From Irineochytrium annulatum (lineage: Eukaryota > Chytridiomycota > Chytridiomycetes > Chytridiales > Chytridiaceae): a stretch of 24,789 nucleotides of DNA. Where the stretch lies: the NCBI GenBank assembly GCA_027600665.1, contig JADGJL010000336.1, positions 1 through 24,789 on the forward strand, in the 5' to 3' direction. How positions within the stretch are numbered: the first letter of the stretch is position 1; each line of letters begins with the position of its first letter. Made by a program: the position numbers and the translations under genes. The notes under the pieces were generated by a model. The model saw nothing but the letters and a program-made list of their open reading frames with translations, had not been told where the DNA came from and made no database searches. Shown one piece after another: positions 21,099 to 24,789 of the stretch.

Positions 21099-21604
21099 TT
21101 ACTGGCCAAGCTTCATGCCGCAGTTGGTGCACTGGGTGATGTCCTGGCCCGGCGGGCAGCAGCAGAAGTTCCATGGGAAGCAGAAAAGGCACAGAGCGAG
21201 GTCCTTCATCGACTTTTTGCGTTGATAATGGGGAAAAGGGAAAGCGAGGTAAAGTCGTTAGGTCTTAATAATGCGGGCTGACATGGACATTGGACGACCC
21301 TTTCGACCTCTTTTTCAACTTCATTCACACGCAAACGCATATGCACCACCATTATCCCGTCCAAGGCCACAGGGAACATTCAACCCTTTGTGGTGAACTC
21401 ACGCACTCCTTCCCCGCTCCATCTTGACCAAAGTCTTCATCACGTTGCGAGTACACGAAAACTCACCCAAGAGCCGGTCGGGACAAAGTTGTGCTGGCAA
21501 GCGCCGCCGCCCTGGACGTACATGGTCTGCACGGGGGCCTGGCCCTGCATCGGCTGGGCGTAGATCGGCTGGCCGGTCTGGTCGAACTGCTGCTGCTGCT
21601 GCAT
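21099..21604 (-). CDS. Small Cys-rich BRI3/LITAF-like protein (83 aa)
   Basis: Two exons, 21604-21467 and 21212-21099, join in phase 0; the 254-bp intron has a GTGAGT donor and an AAAAAG acceptor. The N-terminus is Gln-rich (MQQQQQFDQTGQPIYAQP), then QTMYVQGGGACQHNFVPTG. Exon 2 gives a hydrophobic Cys-rich stretch, LALCLFCFPWNFCCC, and ends CTNCGMKLGQ. The order Pro/Gln-rich N-terminus, Cys/His pair, short hydrophobic segment and C-terminal CxxCG is that of fungal brain protein I3 (BRI3)-like and LITAF-like proteins. Those are small membrane-associated proteins of endosomes or lysosomes that bind zinc through two CxxC-type knuckles. Here the first knuckle is weak (C36, H38), so a middle exon may have been missed inside the long intron. 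The function is inferred from layout only. Confidence 0.6.
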
Positions 21605-21742
21605 GGTGAGTGTTGGTGAATTGGAGAAAATGGAGGGGATTTGTCGCACAAGCAAATTGGCTGAAACTGCCTCTCAGGAAAACGTACAAGCCACTTTTGG
21701 ACCACATACGGTCATATAGACACATCTGCCCCAGAACTGCAT

Positions 21743-21825
21743 GCATCGATGGCCGAGCCCGGTTATGGCGTGTGACTCAAGTTCACATACAGAAATGTGC
21801 GTGGGTTCGAATCCCACTCGATGCA
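21743..21825 (+). tRNA. tRNA-Leu (anticodon CAA), no intron
   Basis: The acceptor stem pairs GCATCGA (21743-21749) with TCGATGC (21818-21824), with A as the discriminator at 21825. The D arm is GCCGAGCCCGGTTATGGC. The anticodon stem TGTGA/TCACA encloses CTCAAGT, so the anticodon at 21778-21780 is CAA, reading UUG leucine codons. The long variable arm (about 21788-21800) is the type II form expected for Leu. The T arm contains GGTTCGAATCC at 21804-21814, a perfect B box. The A box starts at 21750. The anticodon loop is directly closed, so there is no intron, whereas many fungal tRNA-Leu(CAA) genes have one. Confidence 0.93.
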
Positions 21826-21837
21826 CACAAATTTTAA

Positions 21838-21845
21838 TTTTTTTT
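21838..21845 (+). terminator. RNA polymerase III terminator of tRNA-Leu
   Basis: A run of eight T starts 13 nt after the tRNA 3' end. A run of four T at 21832-21835 may already terminate some transcripts. Confidence 0.75.
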
Positions 21846-22381
21846 CTTGAATTTGTTTGCACATAAAAAGTAATAAGCATGGAGGAGGATGGTTTTAACA
21901 ATGGAGATGAACGATGGTTAAGTCGGCCGATGAAGACAGATGAGGTGAACACTTTTCTTTTAATGTAATTTCCTTCATCTTCACCAGCATTTCTTCTTTT
22001 CGACTTGCACGTCGCTGGTTTGTTTTAAATAGGCAGGTACATTGAAGGGGGTTTCTTGTTCTCTGTGCCTCAGTCTTCCTTTGCTTGGACAGCAGCATCA
22101 ACGCCAAGACCCATTGTCATCGCAACTGCTCGAATGATGAAGGGGCGGCATGTCAATGATGGAGCGGCCCTTCACGCCACCCAGTGTCATTTCAGCAACA
22201 GATGGGTTTCACTCAGTCAGCCAACTGATTGACTGAGTTATGCCATCCATCCGTGCGCGTAGGCCTTGGCGTATGGACCGCAGGCACACGGCGGCCATCC
22301 TTCATAACTTCATAAGGCCGTGAGGTCCGTCGCTCGCCCACCATTCTGTACCTTTCCAGTAATCCGCCGTCATCACCTACC
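21846..22381. other. Intergenic, promoter side of the Reeler gene
   Basis: No gene seen. The minus-strand frame at 21674-21952 is a tRNA translation artefact. The right half should hold the Reeler gene promoter and includes the inverted repeat at 22211-22238. Confidence 0.4.
22211..22238. repeat. Inverted repeat upstream of the Reeler gene
   Basis: ACTCAGTCA at 22211-22219 and TGACTGAGT at 22230-22238 are perfect 9-bp reverse complements with a 10-nt spacer. They lie 143 nt before the ATG. This could be a site for a dimeric transcription factor or a weak hairpin. The half site resembles, but is not, a canonical AP-1/Gcn4 site. Confidence 0.4.
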
Positions 22382-23551
22382 ATGATTGCCACCACCCTCT
22401 TCGCCCTCACCCTCGCGACCGCGACCTTCGCGCTCCCCAATGGCGCGCCTAAGTGCCAAATCATCCCGACCGCCATCACCAACGGCCACAAGACCGCGGC
22501 CTCCTCCCTCGGCAACACCTTCATGGTTCAGTCGATGACCTACACGCCCGGCGGCCCACCCATACCCGTCATGATCGCCGGCGGTCAGACCTTTCAGGGC
22601 ATTCTCGTGTACGCGACCCCAGGCACGACGCAGGACTCCACCATCGCGCCCAACGGCGTCCCGCAGCACGTCGGTACCTGGGCCGGCGCTGGCCTGCGTG
22701 CGCAGACGGCGAGCGCGTGTCAAGCCGTCGGTGTGATGAACGACAACGCGATGTCCACGGTCACGCAGGCCGCGCCGCTCAAGAACGTGGGAGGGGCGAA
22801 CGCGCCGTATGTGATGATGTTCACTCCGCCAGCCACCGATGTCGGGCCCGTCACGCTGAACGCGGTCTTGTCGGTCGGGACGAGGAACACACCGTGGGGC
22901 GTCGTGCCTTCCATCACGCTGATGCCGGCCGCCGCCGCTGGGGCTGCTGCAGGGGGCATGGCCGGCGCAGCTGCTGGCGCGGCTGGAACGGCTGCTGGAG
23001 CCTCGACCGCCGCACCCGTGGCGGCTGGTGGGATGACTGCTGCTGGAGCCGCTGCCGGTGGAATGGCGGCGGGGGGGGCTACAGCCGCCTCGTCTGCAGC
23101 CGTTGGTGGGGCGGCTGCTGCATCTGCTCCCGCCGCCGCTGCTACCACCAAGGCCCAAACCACCGCTGCAGCCGCCGCTTCGACCAAAGCAAAGGCCAAG
23201 ACCGCCGCAACGACGACCGCCGCTGCCGTCGCGGCCAACACCGCCGTGGCTCCTTTGTACGCCACCGCCGCGGCCGCCGTCCCGATCGACGCTGCCGCCA
23301 ACGTTATGATGGCCATGCCGACTGCCACCGCGCCAGCCCCGGCTGTGGTGATGCCTGCGATGGCTGGAGCGGCTGTTCCCGCTGCACCTGTTGCAGTCAT
23401 GCCGGCCGCGCCGGCAGCTCCGGCGATGACCGCGGCGCCTACGGCTACAAAGAAAAAGAACGCTGCGGAGGCAGCCATCACGAGCTTCCTGGCGGGACTG
23501 GAGGCGGAGCTGAGAGCTGGGTTGGCGCAGATTCAGCTCAGGAGGCGTTAG
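22382..23551 (+). CDS. Secreted Reeler-domain protein with long Ala-rich tail (389 aa)
   Basis: A single exon. Residues 1-17 are a signal peptide ending ATFA, followed by LPNGAPKC, the usual start of a Reeler domain. Residues 18-180 carry its landmarks: MTYTPGGPPIPVMI, FQGILVYA, VGTWAGAGL, a second Cys in SACQAVG, APYVMMFTPPA, VTLNAVLSVG and WGVVPSITL. The remaining 210 residues are almost wholly Ala with Gly, Thr, Val, Pro and some Lys (TTKAQTTAAAAASTKAK), ending in a charged LEAELRAGLAQIQLRRR. Reeler domains occur in secreted animal proteins, including insect defence proteins, and in fungal secreted proteins; no catalytic role is known. No C-terminal GPI signal is evident. The Ala-rich part may be a flexible or O-glycosylated wall-linking stalk. 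The start is chosen at the signal peptide Met. Confidence 0.8.
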   Translation: MIATTLFALTLATATFALPNGAPKCQIIPTAITNGHKTAASSLGNTFMVQSMTYTPGGPPIPVMIAGGQTFQGILVYATPGTTQDSTIAPNGVPQHVGTWAGAGLRAQTASACQAVGVMNDNAMSTVTQAAPLKNVGGANAPYVMMFTPPATDVGPVTLNAVLSVGTRNTPWGVVPSITLMPAAAAGAAAGGMAGAAAGAAGTAAGASTAAPVAAGGMTAAGAAAGGMAAGGATAASSAAVGGAAAASAPAAAATTKAQTTAAAAASTKAKAKTAATTTAAAVAANTAVAPLYATAAAAVPIDAAANVMMAMPTATAPAPAVVMPAMAGAAVPAAPVAVMPAAPAAPAMTAAPTATKKKNAAEAAITSFLAGLEAELRAGLAQIQLRRR

Positions 23552-24183
23552 AAGTGCGGTGGTTGATGGGAGTCGATATCAAGGACATTATTCTTTCTGT
23601 GTATTTTCTTCACGTTTTTGCCCTAATCTTATCCTTATCTTGTATCTTTGCATAATCCTGCGCACCTCACCCACTTCTTCATTTCTTTCAATCTTTCACC
23701 TGCTTACATATCTCTTTGAGCGACCTTTCGGTATGAGCTTGTACTAATATCTCACTCGTGCATACCTGCAAATAATATAACGCATATGGCTTGCAACCTT
23801 GAAAGGTTTCTCTCGCTGATGTTTTCAACCGCATTCGGGACTCAATAACAAACAAAGGAGACGGCTGCAAATGACTTGACTTTATATTCATCTTTCTATG
23901 ACATTCAGGGAAGACGACGGTTCTAGAAGGCTGTTGCGATGCCAAGTACTGAAGCTTAAATAGTTCACCCAACATATTAGTCCTGTAGGTTCACCCAACA
24001 TCTTAGTACTGTAGGTCAAAGAAATCTGGGCGCTTTACCATTCTGCTGTATAAAAAGAGGAGTGACGTTTATATACTTCGATAATGATTACCAGTTCGCC
24101 GTGCTTGAAGGTCCACTTCCACTTCCGTGAACCATCATTAAAGGTGGTCAAAAACCATCCATTCCAATCACTCGCCCAACACC
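23552..24183. other. Intergenic between Reeler gene and GET4
   Basis: The left part is T-rich 3' UTR-like DNA. The right part contains a two-copy tandem repeat (23963-24014) and a TATAAAAA box at 24049-24056, 128 nt before the GET4 ATG. No coding segment is supported. Confidence 0.4.
23963..24014 (+). repeat. Two-copy 26-bp tandem repeat
   Basis: Units at 23963-23988 and 23989-24014 are directly adjacent, starting GTTCACCCAACAT and ending CTGTAG, with two mismatches. It lies 170 nt upstream of GET4. A recent local duplication is the simplest reading; a regulatory role is possible but unsupported. Confidence 0.75.
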
Positions 24184-24789
24184 ATGGCTGCTGCCGGAGG
24201 AGTCGACAAGGTGCTGGCGAAGCTTGCAAAGTCTGGTGAGTAGGCGCCGCGGCAGGCGTCTTTGTATGGTGGAAGGCCGCTGATCAAGTGGAGCGAGCAT
24301 TCGCTGAGGGACGCATCTTTGTCTCCATCGCACGGCCGGTCTGGACATGACCGCTATCAGGACTGAACGTCTTCCCTGATCCACGACTAGCTCGGCGATT
24401 TCTGATCTTGATTCCATGCAGCCGACGATGGGAACTATTACGAGGCGCATCAGATGTACCACTCGGTCTGCCAGCGGTATGTTCGTCCCTTATACCTTCT
24501 CCACGTCAAGAATCATGGCTCATCTCATCCGTTAAATAGATACATGAAGCAGAAGAAACCTGAGCAAGCCATCGCCCTCCTCCACTCCGGCTCCCTCACG
24601 CTCCTCCGCCACAACCAGGTCGGATCCGGAGCCGACCTCGCGACTCGTATGGTGGCCATCTATGAATCGGAATCCATTCCCGTGGATGACGCGTCGCGCG
24701 CGAGGATCATCGAGATCTTTCGCGCGTTTCCATCGGCGGACCCGGGCGGGGGTGGGGGAGGCAGTTATCTGGCGGATTTCGTGAGGGGA
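24184..24789 (+). CDS. GET4: Get4, tail-anchored protein insertion factor, N-terminal part (runs off right edge)
   Basis: Exons 24184-24235, 24422-24476 and 24540 to the window edge, with introns of 186 and 63 bp; phases agree (G|CC and CG|A). The protein starts MAAAGGVDKVLAKLAKS. Then comes the Get4 hallmark GNYYEAHQMYHSVCQRYM, followed by KQKKPEQAIALLHSGSLTL, RHNQVGSGADLATRMV and ESIPVDD. This is the N-terminal helical repeat region of the Get4/TRC35 family (about 300 residues when complete). In the cytosol Get4 pairs with Get5, binds the Sgt2 co-chaperone and hands tail-anchored membrane proteins to the Get3 ATPase for insertion into the ER. A Gly-rich insert (DPGGGGGG) before SYLADFV looks specific to this organism. 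The remaining C-terminal half is outside the window. Confidence 0.9.

Noticed and set aside
20946..21281. 111-codon plus-strand frame rich in Lys, Arg and Glu
   Set aside because: It overlaps the last exon of the BRI3-like gene in antisense and has no domain or promoter-like context.
21674..21952. 92-codon minus-strand frame with HRVGFEPTHISV-type sequence
   Set aside because: This is the well-known false protein obtained by translating the antisense of a tRNA gene; it overlaps tRNA-Leu(CAA).
22720..23481. 253-codon antisense Ala-rich frame in the Reeler gene
   Set aside because: The antisense of GC-rich Ala codons stays open by base composition alone.
22453..23655. 400-codon second plus-strand frame inside the Reeler gene
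   Set aside because: Arg/Cys/Trp-rich shadow translation of the GC-rich Ala repeat; the signal-peptide frame is clearly the real one.

Overview
The window looks like nuclear DNA of a filamentous basidiomycete. The genes are split by short GT-AG introns, mostly 50-90 bp, often with CTAAC-type branch sites. Coding DNA is GC-rich and intergenic DNA more AT-rich. Gene content fits a fungus: Get4, a fungal 7-TM receptor, F-box proteins, small secreted proteins and a Reeler protein. No taxon below that level can be assigned from the sequence alone.

Layout from left to right. 1-1176 (-): 5' part of an RBM26/27-like RNA-processing protein, running off the left edge. 1643-2871: degenerate coding-like DNA. 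3543-3765 (+): a two-exon gene for a 47-residue secreted peptide. 4705-7677 (+): a four-exon, 926-aa, Gln-rich, coiled-coil protein. 8678-10407 (+): a broken F-box gene with one nonsense codon and one frameshift. 11103-12448 (+): a 7-TM receptor. 12972-14576 (-): an intact F-box protein. 14871-15224 (+): a doubtful short or broken gene. 15545-16779 (-): a secreted Cys-rich protein with a CBM14-like module and two WSC-like modules. 17392-19364 (+): a five-exon isocitrate dehydrogenase of the Thermus/Rickettsia type. 19709-20747 (+): a short-chain dehydrogenase. 21099-21604 (-): a small Cys-rich BRI3-like protein. 21743-21825 (+): tRNA-Leu(CAA). 22382-23551 (+): a secreted Reeler-domain protein with a long Ala-rich tail. 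24184-24789 (+): the start of GET4, cut by the right edge.

The genes do not form a metabolic cluster or operon-like system; they are mostly unrelated housekeeping, signalling and secreted functions. I found no CRISPR array, intact transposon, rRNA gene or secondary-metabolite cluster. The points most worth a second look are the bacterial-type isocitrate dehydrogenase with NAD-type cofactor residues, the CBM14/WSC secreted protein, the minimal secreted peptide, the recently broken F-box gene, and the decayed coding region near the left end. Gene models were joined by hand from splice signals, reading phase and protein sense; no transcript or database evidence was available.
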